From Polaribacter aquimarinus (GTDB lineage Bacteria; Bacteroidota; Bacteroidia; Flavobacteriales; Flavobacteriaceae), in contig NZ_QFFG01000006.1 of assembly GCF_003129485.1 (NCBI RefSeq), positions 1 to 64,000 of the forward strand: 64,000 nt of DNA. The letters run 5' to 3'. Numbering within the stretch: the first letter of the stretch is position 1; every line of letters starts with the position of its first letter. Positions 19,154 to 27,716 of this stretch are shown here, in pieces. A model generated the notes under the pieces. The model had not been told where the DNA came from and did not search any database. It saw nothing but the letters and a program-made list of their open reading frames with translations. The position numbers and the translations under genes are program-made.

Positions 19154-19791
19154 TATTTTAATTGATAACTAATTCCTATTTCAAAACCTACAATATTAAA
19201 ACCACTATTCGGTTTCTGGAAATCAAAATTAGAAACATGACCAATATTAGTACCCAAATATAAAGCAGTCTTTAATGAAGTTTGATAAGTAAATCCTATA
19301 GAGCCATTTTCTATAAAAGTAAATCCTTTTGCAAGACGTTCAGTTTCTGTATCAATAACAGATAAACCAACACTGGCAGTAATCTTTAAAAAAAGGTTCT
19401 CTATAATTAACTGATTTATAGAGAATCCAAATTCTATAGAATACAAATTCATATTCTTTAATTTTGTAAAACGAAGTCTTTTTTCCTTAAAATTTTCTTC
19501 ATTAGGTAAAACAAACTGCTCATTTAATAATTGATGCTTTAAAAATTGAATTTGAGGTTGAATAACTAGTTCAAAATTTAAGGTTTTCCAGTTACCAAGA
19601 TTATAAAAAAACTGACTTTTAAAAGTATTGGTTGTGTAATAATAATCAGTATCATCAAACAAAAAGTTCTTCTCATTTGCATAATTATAAAGAAAACCAA
19701 TCTTATTCGGTTTAAAAAAATAATTTTTATTATTTTGACTGTAAATGAAGGAACAAAAAAATAATAAGAAGAATAGAAAGCGAAAATTCAT
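19153..19791 (-). CDS. Predicted outer-membrane beta-barrel protein, function unknown
   Basis: The product is 212 residues with a clear signal peptide ending at IYSQ. The mature part is rich in aromatic and alternating hydrophobic strands, and it ends ...FEIGISYQLK, like an 8-10-stranded outer-membrane barrel of the PagP/acyloxyacyl-hydrolase-related size class. I do not recognise a specific family. It lies 3 bp downstream of the hydroxyacyl-CoA dehydrogenase gene on the same strand and is probably co-transcribed with it, although no functional link is evident. Confidence 0.6.
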   Translation of the reverse strand: MNFRFLFFLLFFCSFIYSQNNKNYFFKPNKIGFLYNYANEKNFLFDDTDYYYTTNTFKSQFFYNLGNWKTLNFELVIQPQIQFLKHQLLNEQFVLPNEENFKEKRLRFTKLKNMNLYSIEFGFSINQLIIENLFLKITASVGLSVIDTETERLAKGFTFIENGSIGFTYQTSLKTALYLGTNIGHVSNFDFQKPNSGFNIVGFEIGISYQLK

Positions 19792-19794
19792 TTT

Positions 19795-20682
19795 TTAAGA
19801 AAACATTTTAGCAACTTTTTCTGCTTTTCTACTTTCAGTATAGTCATAAAAACCTTCACCAGATTTTAGACCTAATTTTCCTGCCGTTACCATATTTATT
19901 AATAATGGACAAGGGGCATATTTTGGGTTTTTGAATCCATGATACATCACATTTAAAATAGATAAACAAACATCTAAACCAATAAAATCAGCCAATTGTA
20001 AAGGTCCCATCGGATGTGCCATTCCTAATTTCATAACAGTGTCAATTTCATTTACACCAGCAACTCCATTATATAGTGTTTCAATTGATTCGTTAATCAT
20101 AGGCATTAAAATTCTGTTAGCTACAAAACCTGGATAATCGTTAACTTCTACAGGAATTTTATGAATTGCTTGAGTAAGTGAAACAATGGTATCCATAACA
20201 GCATCTGAAGTATTATACCCTCTAATAATTTCTACTAACTTCATAATAGGTACAGGGTTCATAAAATGCATTCCAATAACCTTATCGGGTCTTTTTGTAG
20301 CTGCAGCTATTTGAGTAATTGAAATAGAAGACGTGTTGGTGGCTAATATTGTTTTTTCGTTTGAAAATTCATCTAAATTTTTAAAGATTTTTGTTTTTAA
20401 AGCTTCGTTTTCAGTAGCAGCTTCAACTACCAAATCTACATTAGAGACTCCTTCTTTTAAAGAAGTAAAAGTACTAATGTTGTTAATGGTTTGCAATTTA
20501 TCAGCTTCAGAAATTTTTTCTTTTGCAACCATTCTATCCAAATTTCTAGCAATTGTATACATTCCTTTTTCTAAAGAAACTTCAGAAATATCAACTAAGT
20601 GTACTTTAAAATTAAATTGTGCAAATGTGTGGGCAATTCCATTTCCCATAGTTCCAGCACCAATAACTGCAATGTTTTTCAT
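19795..20682 (-). CDS. 3-hydroxybutyryl-CoA dehydrogenase
   Basis: The 295-residue product has an N-terminal Rossmann domain (VIGAGTMGNGIAHTFA, residues 5-20) and the 3-hydroxyacyl-CoA dehydrogenase C-terminal domain (about 185-282). GMHFMNPVPIMKLVE carries the catalytic His, and HPMGPLQLADFIGLD is the usual C-terminal signature. It interconverts acetoacetyl-CoA and 3-hydroxybutyryl-CoA with NAD(P)H, in fatty-acid or amino-acid degradation. It is a stand-alone dehydrogenase, not fused to a crotonase. Confidence 0.94.
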   Translation of the reverse strand: MKNIAVIGAGTMGNGIAHTFAQFNFKVHLVDISEVSLEKGMYTIARNLDRMVAKEKISEADKLQTINNISTFTSLKEGVSNVDLVVEAATENEALKTKIFKNLDEFSNEKTILATNTSSISITQIAAATKRPDKVIGMHFMNPVPIMKLVEIIRGYNTSDAVMDTIVSLTQAIHKIPVEVNDYPGFVANRILMPMINESIETLYNGVAGVNEIDTVMKLGMAHPMGPLQLADFIGLDVCLSILNVMYHGFKNPKYAPCPLLINMVTAGKLGLKSGEGFYDYTESRKAEKVAKMFS

Positions 20683-20707
20683 AAAAAAATATTAAAGATT
20701 ATTATTT

Positions 20708-20773
20708 GGGCGTTTTAACAGGCTTTCGCTATTTGCTTTTTTTTAGAATAAAAAAAGCACTCAGTACCTAACG
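20708..20773. repeat. Compact copy of a dispersed intergenic repeat, with terminator-like hairpin
   Basis: The 66-bp element runs from GGGCGTT through CAGGCTTT and a GCTTTTTTT/AAAAAAAGC hairpin to CCTAACG. The same ordered blocks occur at 38533-38679 with a longer interior. The hairpin may also end transcription between the two minus-strand genes. Confidence 0.55.
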
Positions 20774-20795
20774 TATTTTTTAATTACAAAGTTGT

Positions 20796-21755
20796 TTAAA
20801 AACAATCAATTACCATTTGAGCAACTCTTAGTGCTTCAGTTCCTTGACTTAAACTTACAATAGGAGTTGTGTTATTATTAATAGCATCAGCAAATGTATT
20901 TAATTCATCTAAAATGGCATTGTTATTTTCTATCTCAGGATTTTCGAAATAAATTTGCTTTTTAACACCTTCTGCATTTTGTAAAATCATAGCAAATTCA
21001 TCTGGATTTTTTGGGACATCTTTCATTCTCACCAATTCAGATTCTTTACTTAAAAAATTTACAGAAATGTATGCATCTTTCTGAAAGAAGCGTGATTTAC
21101 GCATATTTTTCATTGAAATTCTACTAGCTGTTAAATTGGCAACACATCCATTTTCAAATTCAATTCTTGCATTTGCTATATCTGGAGTGTCAGAAATTAC
21201 AGAAACACCGCTTGCGTGTACCTTTTTTACATTAGATTTTACAACTGAAAGAATAATATCAATATCATGAATCATTAAATCTAAAACTACAGGTACATCA
21301 GTTCCTCTAGGGTTAAATTCTGCAAGTCTGTGAGTTTCGATAAACATCGGATTGTCAATCTTGTCTTTTACAGCTGTAAACGCAGGGTTGAAACGTTCTA
21401 CATGCCCAACTTGACCTAAGACTTTGTGATGTAAAGCTAATTTTTTTATGGTTTCGGCTTCTAAAATAGTTTTGGTAATAGGTTTTTCAATAAATATATG
21501 TTTACCTTTTTCAATGGCTTTTTTTGCACATTCAAAATGCGATAAGGTAGGAGTAACAATATCTACAACATCTACGGATTCAATTAAAGCATCAATAGAA
21601 TCGAAAGATTTATAACCAAATTCTTCAGCAACATTTTTGGCATTTTCTTTAGAAGGGTCATAAAAACCTACTAACTCATATTTTTCTGATTGTTGTAATA
21701 AACGAAGGTGAATTTTTCCTAAGTGGCCAGCACCTAAAACTCCTGCTTTTAGCAT
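20796..21755 (-). CDS. Gfo/Idh/MocA-family NAD(P)-dependent oxidoreductase
   Basis: The 319-residue protein has an N-terminal Rossmann fold (GVLGAGHLGKIHLRLL, 5-20). EKPITKT (about 94-100) is the family signature Glu-Lys-Pro, and the C-terminal half is the alpha/beta substrate domain, with DLMIHDIDIIL (about 158-168) near the active site. Family members oxidise or reduce sugars and related compounds; many act in nucleotide-sugar synthesis. Nothing in the immediate surroundings fixes the substrate. Confidence 0.9.
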   Translation of the reverse strand: MLKAGVLGAGHLGKIHLRLLQQSEKYELVGFYDPSKENAKNVAEEFGYKSFDSIDALIESVDVVDIVTPTLSHFECAKKAIEKGKHIFIEKPITKTILEAETIKKLALHHKVLGQVGHVERFNPAFTAVKDKIDNPMFIETHRLAEFNPRGTDVPVVLDLMIHDIDIILSVVKSNVKKVHASGVSVISDTPDIANARIEFENGCVANLTASRISMKNMRKSRFFQKDAYISVNFLSKESELVRMKDVPKNPDEFAMILQNAEGVKKQIYFENPEIENNNAILDELNTFADAINNNTTPIVSLSQGTEALRVAQMVIDCF

Positions 21756-21871
21756 AAATAATTGTTTTTGTATGTTTTCTGATTCTAAAACTGAACCACT
21801 AACAAAGATACAATTTTATGCCTATTTATTGGGATTAATTACTATTTTTAGAAACTAGAAATTTTATACTA

Positions 21872-22513
21872 TTGAAAGATACTTCTAAACACCAAGGACT
21901 TAGAAATCAGCTTGCTAAAGTGTTACAAGCTAAAGGAATTAATGATGAAAATGTATTAAACGCAATTCGTAAAATTCCACGCCATTTGTTTATTGATAGT
22001 AGTTTTGAATCGCATGCTTATCAGGATAAAGCATTTCCAATTGCAGCTGAACAAACAATATCTCAACCTTACACAGTAGCTTTTCAGTCACAAATACTAA
22101 CAATACTGAATGGAGAAAAAGTTCTAGAAATAGGTACTGGCTCTGGATATCAAACGGCAGTTTTATTAGAGTTAAAAGCTGAAGTATATTCAATAGAAAG
22201 ACAACACGAATTATTTAAAAAGACCTCTTTGTTTCTGCCTAAATTGGGGTACAAGCCCAAGAAATTTATTTTTGGTGATGGCTACAAAGGTTTACCAGAA
22301 AAAGCACCATTTGATAAAATTATAGTCACTGCTGGCGCTCCTTTTGTTCCTAAACCATTATTGTCTCAATTAAAAGTGGGAGGGAAGTTGTTGATTCCTG
22401 TGGGTGATAAAACCCAAATCATGACCTTATTTATTAGAAAATCGGCTAAAGAATTCGAAAAACACGAATTAGGTGATTTTGCTTTTGTACCAATGTTGGA
22501 GAAGAAAAATTAA
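21872..22513 (+). CDS. pcm: Protein-L-isoaspartate O-methyltransferase
   Basis: The product is 213 residues. IPRHLFI, QTISQPYTVAFQ and VLEIGTGSGYQTAVL are the standard substrate and SAM-binding motifs. It methylates L-isoaspartyl residues in aged proteins so they can revert to aspartate. The start is TTG 21872; no in-frame ATG lies close enough to preserve the N-terminal helix. It is divergent from the Gfo/Idh/MocA gene and followed by a heptamer repeat array. Confidence 0.95.
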   Translation: MKDTSKHQGLRNQLAKVLQAKGINDENVLNAIRKIPRHLFIDSSFESHAYQDKAFPIAAEQTISQPYTVAFQSQILTILNGEKVLEIGTGSGYQTAVLLELKAEVYSIERQHELFKKTSLFLPKLGYKPKKFIFGDGYKGLPEKAPFDKIIVTAGAPFVPKPLLSQLKVGGKLLIPVGDKTQIMTLFIRKSAKEFEKHELGDFAFVPMLEKKN

Positions 22514-22567
22514 AGCCCATCTAAATCTTCCCAAAGGGAAGACATTGTATTTTAATTAAGTAGTTTT

Positions 22568-22644
22568 GAATACTGAATACTGAATACTGAATACTGAATA
22601 CTGAATACTGAATACTGAATACTGAATACTGAATACTGAATACT
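22568..22644. repeat. Perfect heptanucleotide tandem array, 11 x GAATACT
   Basis: Eleven uninterrupted copies of GAATACT fill 77 bp between pcm and the DUF2147 gene. The last two bases of the array form part of the minus-strand TAG stop codon (22643-22645). The perfect copies indicate recent expansion or active slippage. Confidence 0.97.
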
Positions 22645-23071
22645 ATTCCTTAGCTCTGGTCCAATAGGCAGTTTTGCCAATTAAAGCAAATCCAATATAA
22701 CCTCTAATTTTTAGTTTATTAGGCTCTTCTAATTTTATGTAGCATTTATAAATTTTTCCATTTCTTGGATCTAAAATTTTACCTCCAGACCATTCATCAT
22801 CATCTTTTTCTAAACCTGTAAGTATATTTAAACCTAAAATGGGTTTGTTATTATTTTTTCCTTCACACAAATCACAAACAGCATTTTTTCTATCAGGATT
22901 TTTAATTTCTATAATTTTAGCGTAAGCTTTTCCATCTTTTTTATAAACTTCAATTACTGAATCGATTTCCCCAGTATCTTCGTTTGTTGAATGCCACTTA
23001 CCAAAAATAGATTGCGCATTTATTGAAAAAGACATCGTAAAGATTAGCAGTGTAAAAAGTGTTTTTTTCAT
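22643..23071 (-). CDS. DUF2147 secreted protein
   Basis: I choose the third Met of the open frame as start (142 residues), because MKKTLFTLLIFTMSFSINAQ is then a complete signal peptide and the start falls just after the kdsC stop. The mature part begins SIFGKWHS and has the DUF2147 layout: VIEVYKKDGK, a CDLC pair, GLNILTGL and GKIYKCYI, ending GKTAYW. Members are small periplasmic beta-barrel (lipocalin-like) proteins of unknown role. It appears to be the last gene of the DUF2520-kdsC-DUF2147 transcript. Confidence 0.88.
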   Translation of the reverse strand: MKKTLFTLLIFTMSFSINAQSIFGKWHSTNEDTGEIDSVIEVYKKDGKAYAKIIEIKNPDRKNAVCDLCEGKNNNKPILGLNILTGLEKDDDEWSGGKILDPRNGKIYKCYIKLEEPNKLKIRGYIGFALIGKTAYWTRAKE

Positions 23072-23072
23072 A

Positions 23073-23600
23073 TTAATCATATTTAGCATTAAAATTATTT
23101 TCCCATTTTCCTTGAACTTTTAAAATTTGTTCAATAACGTCTCTCACGCATCCTTCACCACCTTTTTTATCAGAAATATATTTAGAAACGTTTTGAATTT
23201 CTGAAGCTGCATCATTTGGGCAACAAGGCATTCCAACTAATTTCATTACTGGGAAATCAGGAATATCATCACCCATATATAAGACATTTTCTGGTTTTAA
23301 ACCATACTTTTCTGTCAACTCATTATACTGTTGAATTTTATCGTGAGCACCTAAATAAATGTCTTCAATTCCTAAATTTGCTAATCGAGTTCGTACACCT
23401 TCGTTTTTTCCGCCAGAAATAATACAAACATTTAATCCTTTGTCTACAGCCGTTTTTAAGGCATATCCATCTTTAATGTTCATATTTCTAACCAACTCTC
23501 CATTTGGCATTATGGTTACTAATCCATTGGTAAGAACTCCATCTACATCAAAAATTAAGGTAGTAATATTATGTAATAACTGTTTGTAACTAATTTCCAT
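23073..23600 (-). CDS. kdsC: 3-deoxy-D-manno-octulosonate 8-phosphate phosphatase (KdsC-type HAD)
   Basis: The 175-residue C0-type HAD hydrolase has IFDVDGVLTNG (nucleophile and acid/base Asp), CIISGGKN (motif II), and YMGDDIPDFPVM (metal-binding motif IV). It dephosphorylates Kdo-8-P to Kdo for lipopolysaccharide core synthesis and works as a tetramer. It overlaps the upstream DUF2520 gene by 11 bp and touches the DUF2147 gene. Related sugar-phosphate phosphatases look alike, so Kdo specificity is inferred from family. Confidence 0.9.
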   Translation of the reverse strand: MEISYKQLLHNITTLIFDVDGVLTNGLVTIMPNGELVRNMNIKDGYALKTAVDKGLNVCIISGGKNEGVRTRLANLGIEDIYLGAHDKIQQYNELTEKYGLKPENVLYMGDDIPDFPVMKLVGMPCCPNDAASEIQNVSKYISDKKGGEGCVRDVIEQILKVQGKWENNFNAKYD

Positions 23601-24285
23601 TTTGGATTGATTTTGTTAAGATTTGATAGATTTTTTGTTGTTTTTTATCCAACAAATCTAAATGATTTTTTATAGTTTTTTTATCGTTTCGAATTGCAGG
23701 TCCAGTTTGTGCCTTTTCTGGTGATAAGGATTCAATTTTTAATGCCGTTTCTTGAATTAAAGGCTGTAAAATTTCAAAGGGAACGTTGTGTTCTTTACAA
23801 ATATCATTCCCAATTTTATAGAGATGGTTTGTGAAATTATTTACAAAAACTGCTGATACATGCAATGCTTTTCGTTGTTTAGAGTCAATTTGATACACTT
23901 TTTTACCTATTGATTTTGCTAATTTCTCAAGAATTTTATAATCGTCGTTATTTTCAGCTTCTAAACAAAATGGAACTTCAGAAAAATCTACCTCCTTATC
24001 TTTAGAAAAGGTCTGTAACATATAGAAAACACCTTTTCTTTTTGAGTTTTGTAATTCATCTATTCCGCAAGCACCAGAAGTATGCACAACCAAATATGTA
24101 TTCATTTTAGATGAAACTTCTGCGATAGCATCATCAGAAACTGCAATAATGGCTATATCTGCTTGAGGAATATCCTCCAACTTTCTGGAATTGATTTGCG
24201 CAACAGCTATATTATCAGCTGTTAAAAAAGCTTTGTGTAAATGTGTGGCTACATTTCCATTTCCCACAAGTAAAACTGATATCAT
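23590..24285 (-). CDS. Rossmann-like/DUF2520 domain protein
   Basis: The 231-residue protein starts with a nucleotide-binding strand-turn (VLLVGNGNVATHL, 4-16) and continues into a DUF2520 helical domain (about 125-230) with KALHVSAVFVNNFTNHL. The architecture resembles ketopantoate or pyrroline-5-carboxylate reductases, but the exact reaction is unknown. In Bacteroidetes it often precedes kdsC, as here (11-bp overlap), implying a conserved but unexplained link. Confidence 0.85.
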   Translation of the reverse strand: MISVLLVGNGNVATHLHKAFLTADNIAVAQINSRKLEDIPQADIAIIAVSDDAIAEVSSKMNTYLVVHTSGACGIDELQNSKRKGVFYMLQTFSKDKEVDFSEVPFCLEAENNDDYKILEKLAKSIGKKVYQIDSKQRKALHVSAVFVNNFTNHLYKIGNDICKEHNVPFEILQPLIQETALKIESLSPEKAQTGPAIRNDKKTIKNHLDLLDKKQQKIYQILTKSIQNGN

Positions 24286-24357
24286 AAAACGAAGATATTG
24301 AAATTTTAAGAAAAGATAATTTAAGAATTGTTAATTTAGCGAATAGAAATTTATCAG

Positions 24358-25515
24358 ATGAAAGAATCAAACAAACTAGGAATTAACACAACGTGTGTTC
24401 ACGTTGGTGAAGTAAAAGACGAACAGTTTAAAGGAGCAGTTTCGCCAATATATCCTTCCACTTCTTATGCTTTTGATGGTGTAGATGTAAAACGTTATCC
24501 TCGTTATTTTAATACTCCTAACCAAGAAATGTTGCATCAAAAAATTGCAGCTTTAGAAAAAACGGAAGATGCATTGATTTTTACTTCTGGTATGGCAGCT
24601 ATTTCATCAGCATTAATGGCATTTTTACAAAAAGGAGACCACGTAATAATTCAACAAGTTATTTACGGAGGTACTTATAATTTTATAGTTTCTGAATTTG
24701 ATAAATACGGAATAGAGTATTCTTTTACAGAATCTGATAAAGTGGAAGATTTTGAATCTTTGATTAAAGAAAATACAAAGATTTTATACATAGAAACTCC
24801 TTCAAACCCATTATTGGGAATTACGGATATGAAAGCAATTTCTGAACTTGCAAAAAGTAAAGGAATTTTAACAATGATTGATAACACATTTGCATCACCA
24901 ATTAATCAGAATCCAGTAGATTTTGGCATTGATATTATACTGCATTCCGCTACTAAATATATGGGTGGTCATTCAGATATTTCTGCTGGAGCCATTGCTG
25001 CTTCTGCAGTTCATATAGAACAAATCTGGAAAACTGCTATCAATTTTGGTGGAAATTTAAGCGATCAAACAGTTTGGTTATTGGAAAGAAGTTTAAAAAC
25101 ATTGAATTTGCGTGTAAAGGAGCAAACAAAAAATGCTCAAGTAATGGCAGAATATTTAGAAATCAATTCAAATATTGATTTTGTTTATTATCCAGGATTA
25201 AAAAGTCATCCACAATATGAATTGGCTAAAAAACAAATGAAAGGTTTTGGAGCAATGTTATCCTTTGAGCTTAAAGAAGGAATTGATGCAATGAAATTTC
25301 AAAGAAGTTTGCAATTGATAAAACCTTCAATGAGTTTAGCAGGATTAGAAAGTACAACAGTAAGTCCTACACAAACTACACACGCTTTGTTGAGCGAAGA
25401 AGAACGTTTAGAAAGAGGAATTAAAGATGGATTAATTCGTTTTTCAGTGGGAATTGAAGAACCAGAAGATTTAATTTCGGATATTGAACAAGCCATAAAA
25501 AAAGCGAAGATTTAA
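24358..25515 (+). CDS. PLP-dependent trans-sulfuration enzyme (cystathionine gamma-synthase/lyase type)
   Basis: The 385-residue protein belongs to the Cys/Met-metabolism PLP family. The Schiff-base Lys is in HSATKYMGGHSD (about 198-209), the PLP-phosphate loop in FTSGMAAIS, and YPRYFNTPN and SLAGLESTTVSPTQTTHA are typical contacts. Candidate activities are cystathionine gamma-synthase, cystathionine lyase or methionine gamma-lyase, which motifs alone do not separate. The stop codon lies inside its own terminator. No SAM-riboswitch fold is visible in the short upstream spacer. Confidence 0.9.
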   Translation: MKESNKLGINTTCVHVGEVKDEQFKGAVSPIYPSTSYAFDGVDVKRYPRYFNTPNQEMLHQKIAALEKTEDALIFTSGMAAISSALMAFLQKGDHVIIQQVIYGGTYNFIVSEFDKYGIEYSFTESDKVEDFESLIKENTKILYIETPSNPLLGITDMKAISELAKSKGILTMIDNTFASPINQNPVDFGIDIILHSATKYMGGHSDISAGAIAASAVHIEQIWKTAINFGGNLSDQTVWLLERSLKTLNLRVKEQTKNAQVMAEYLEINSNIDFVYYPGLKSHPQYELAKKQMKGFGAMLSFELKEGIDAMKFQRSLQLIKPSMSLAGLESTTVSPTQTTHALLSEEERLERGIKDGLIRFSVGIEEPEDLISDIEQAIKKAKI

Positions 25516-25529
25516 ATCTTCGCTTTTTT
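25497..25529. terminator. Bidirectional terminator after the trans-sulfuration gene
   Basis: GCGAAGATTT is followed directly by its reverse complement AAATCTTCGC, with A7 before and T6 after. The upstream gene's TAA is inside the stem; the SLC13 gene converges from the other side. Confidence 0.9.
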
Positions 25530-25549
25530 CTTTTTATTAATATGTGTGA

Positions 25550-27388
25550 TTAAAATGGCCATATAATTGGTACTAAAAGCAGAGTGGTGATTATAAATAT
25601 GATTAATAGAGGTAATCCTACTTTAAAGTAATCCATAAATTTATAATTTCCAGAACTCATTACCATAGCATTTGTAGTCGTTCCAATTGGAGTTAAAAAT
25701 GCTGTTGATGCACTAATAGCAACAGTAATTAATAAAGGTTCAGGAGAAATACCTATCGTACTTGCAGCTAAAAGTACAATTGGTGCCATTAAAACCGCAG
25801 TTGCTGAGTTGTTTATAAATTGACTAAAAGTAGTTGTTAGTATAAAGATTCCTGCTAATAATAAAGTCGGATTGTCTTTACCTAAAAAGCTAATTAAAGA
25901 ATTCGAAATCATTTCAGCTGCACCTGTTTTTTGAATAGCAACACCCATAGGAATCATTGCTGCAATCATTACAACACTTGTAAAACTGATGCTTTTATAA
26001 GCTTTTGTAAATGGCACACATCCTGTAAATAGAACAATACCTGCAGAAATTAATGCCGCAATTGCCCCTGGAACTATTTTTGCAACTAACATAACAATCA
26101 TTAAAACTAAAGCTCCTAATGCGATGTAAGATTTTGGTGTTAATTCATCAACATCTTTCAACATTTCTTCAGGACTACCAACTACAACAATGTTTTTATG
26201 TTGATTTTTTAGTTTTTCTATATCTTCCCAAATACCTCTAATAATAAAACTATCGCCAGCATTTACTCTTATTTCCTCTTCTAAATAAGGTGCTCTATTT
26301 CTAGAAGCTGCTAATAATTGTATTCCATATCTTTTAAAATATTCTTTTAGTTTTATTCTTCTACCAACTAATAATGATTTAGGGGTGATTAAAATTTCTG
26401 CCATTCCTACCTCTTGGTTAATTAAATTGTGTCTTAATTCACTTTCTGCAGATTCTTTTGGCAATAAGCCTAATCTGAATTTAATCATTAGTTTGTTAAT
26501 ATCTTCTGTATTTCCTTTTACAGTAATAATATCGTGATATCTTAAATCTGTTTCATAATCTGGAAACTCAATGAAAGGTTGTGTTCCTTTTAACCTATTT
26601 GGATGTCTTCTTTTTAAACGAATTACGTTAATTTTAAACTCATTTTCTAAATCCCAATCTTTTAATCTTGTTCCAATTAACTTAGAAACTGAACGTATTC
26701 TTAATTGATAATAATCGTTATCAATTTGATAGGCTTCAATCCATTCGTGTAAAGTTGAATCAATATTAATAGGTTTGTTATTGGTTTTGTTTTTTGGTAA
26801 TATTTTAAAACCAACATATCTAAAATAGATCAATGCAATGATTAATAATGGTAAACCAATCAAACCGAATTCAAAGAAAGAAAAGCCTTCAAAACCTGCA
26901 TCAATTAAAGCATTATTAGCAATAATGTTTGGAGGTGTTCCTGTTAATGTTAATAATCCACCTGTGTTAGAACCAAAAGCAACTGGAATTAATATTTTAG
27001 AAGGCATTGTACCAATACTCCAAGCAGAAGAAATGGTAGCGGGTAATAAAGTTGCCACGGTACCTGTATTACTTACAAAACCTGACAAAACACCTGAACC
27101 TAAAGTTATAATTACTAATAGTTTAGGTACACTTTTTCCAGCAAGAGTAATTAACTTTTTACCAGCTAAAGCAGTCCAACCTGTTTGAGATAAACCTTCT
27201 CCAATAATAAAAAGGGCAGCAATCATGATAACTGTTGGATTGCTAAAACCACTCAAAGTTTCACTTAAATTTAAAATTCCACATAAAAATAAACTCAACA
27301 TAGAGACAAGTGCGACTACATCTGGTGAGTATTTACCCCAAACAAATAATCCAATGGTAATTGTTAGAATAACGAGCATTAAAATCAT
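25550..27388 (-). CDS. SLC13/DASS-family permease with two RCK_C (TrkA-C) domains
   Basis: The 612-residue inner-membrane protein has two transmembrane halves, each with a conserved Asn-Thr/Ser substrate loop (SNTGTVATLLPA, about 105-116; NNSATAVLMAP, about 528-538). Between them sit two cytosolic RCK_C domains (about 215-300 and 315-400). Such proteins import sulfate, dicarboxylates or other anions with Na+, and the RCK_C parts suggest ligand gating. It follows a sulfur-amino-acid gene and is divergent from bshB1, so sulfate is an attractive but unproven substrate. Confidence 0.88.
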   Translation of the reverse strand: MILMLVILTITIGLFVWGKYSPDVVALVSMLSLFLCGILNLSETLSGFSNPTVIMIAALFIIGEGLSQTGWTALAGKKLITLAGKSVPKLLVIITLGSGVLSGFVSNTGTVATLLPATISSAWSIGTMPSKILIPVAFGSNTGGLLTLTGTPPNIIANNALIDAGFEGFSFFEFGLIGLPLLIIALIYFRYVGFKILPKNKTNNKPINIDSTLHEWIEAYQIDNDYYQLRIRSVSKLIGTRLKDWDLENEFKINVIRLKRRHPNRLKGTQPFIEFPDYETDLRYHDIITVKGNTEDINKLMIKFRLGLLPKESAESELRHNLINQEVGMAEILITPKSLLVGRRIKLKEYFKRYGIQLLAASRNRAPYLEEEIRVNAGDSFIIRGIWEDIEKLKNQHKNIVVVGSPEEMLKDVDELTPKSYIALGALVLMIVMLVAKIVPGAIAALISAGIVLFTGCVPFTKAYKSISFTSVVMIAAMIPMGVAIQKTGAAEMISNSLISFLGKDNPTLLLAGIFILTTTFSQFINNSATAVLMAPIVLLAASTIGISPEPLLITVAISASTAFLTPIGTTTNAMVMSSGNYKFMDYFKVGLPLLIIFIITTLLLVPIIWPF

Positions 27389-27716
27389 AATTTTTGATTT
27401 AGTTTAGTTTGTTTTTGTTTATAAAGTAAAATTATAGCCAATGTTAACGGTGTTTTATGACATATGTCATTACTTTATGTTTATTTTAATTTTTGTGATT
27501 ATCATAATATTTTTTATCTAAAATACAGAAAAAATGATACGAAATCGAAATAGAAATACCAGCTTTTTAAATAATGTTTTTAAAAAGGTTATTTTTGATT
27601 TTTATAATGTTACTTTTTTTAATTTTATATTTTATTTTGATGCATGATATATGTCAAAACTTACAAATTAAAATAAGAATAATAACGTTTTAATTAAGTA
27701 TTTATATAATATATTT
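27389..27716. promoter_or_regulatory. 328-bp divergent spacer with two related palindromes (SLC13 permease / bshB1)
   Basis: No gene is visible here. ATGACATATGTCAT (27457-27470) is a perfect 14-bp palindrome; ATGATATATGTCAA (27644-27657) shares its TGAnATATGTCA core. They lie 68 bp and 59 bp from the two divergent start codons. TGAC-N4-GTCA spacing resembles CRP/FNR-family operators. The rest is AT-rich with no clear TAnnTTTG box. Confidence 0.5.

Noticed and set aside
22568..22644. CRISPR array
   Set aside because: The 7-bp units are contiguous with no spacers and no cas genes are near; it is a simple tandem repeat.
23359..23589. Plus-strand ORF of 76 codons
   Set aside because: It lies antisense within kdsC and has no homologous features or promoter; it is a frame shadow.
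24286..24357. SAM riboswitch before the trans-sulfuration gene
   Set aside because: The spacer is only 72 bp, shared with a divergent gene, and shows no multi-helix fold.
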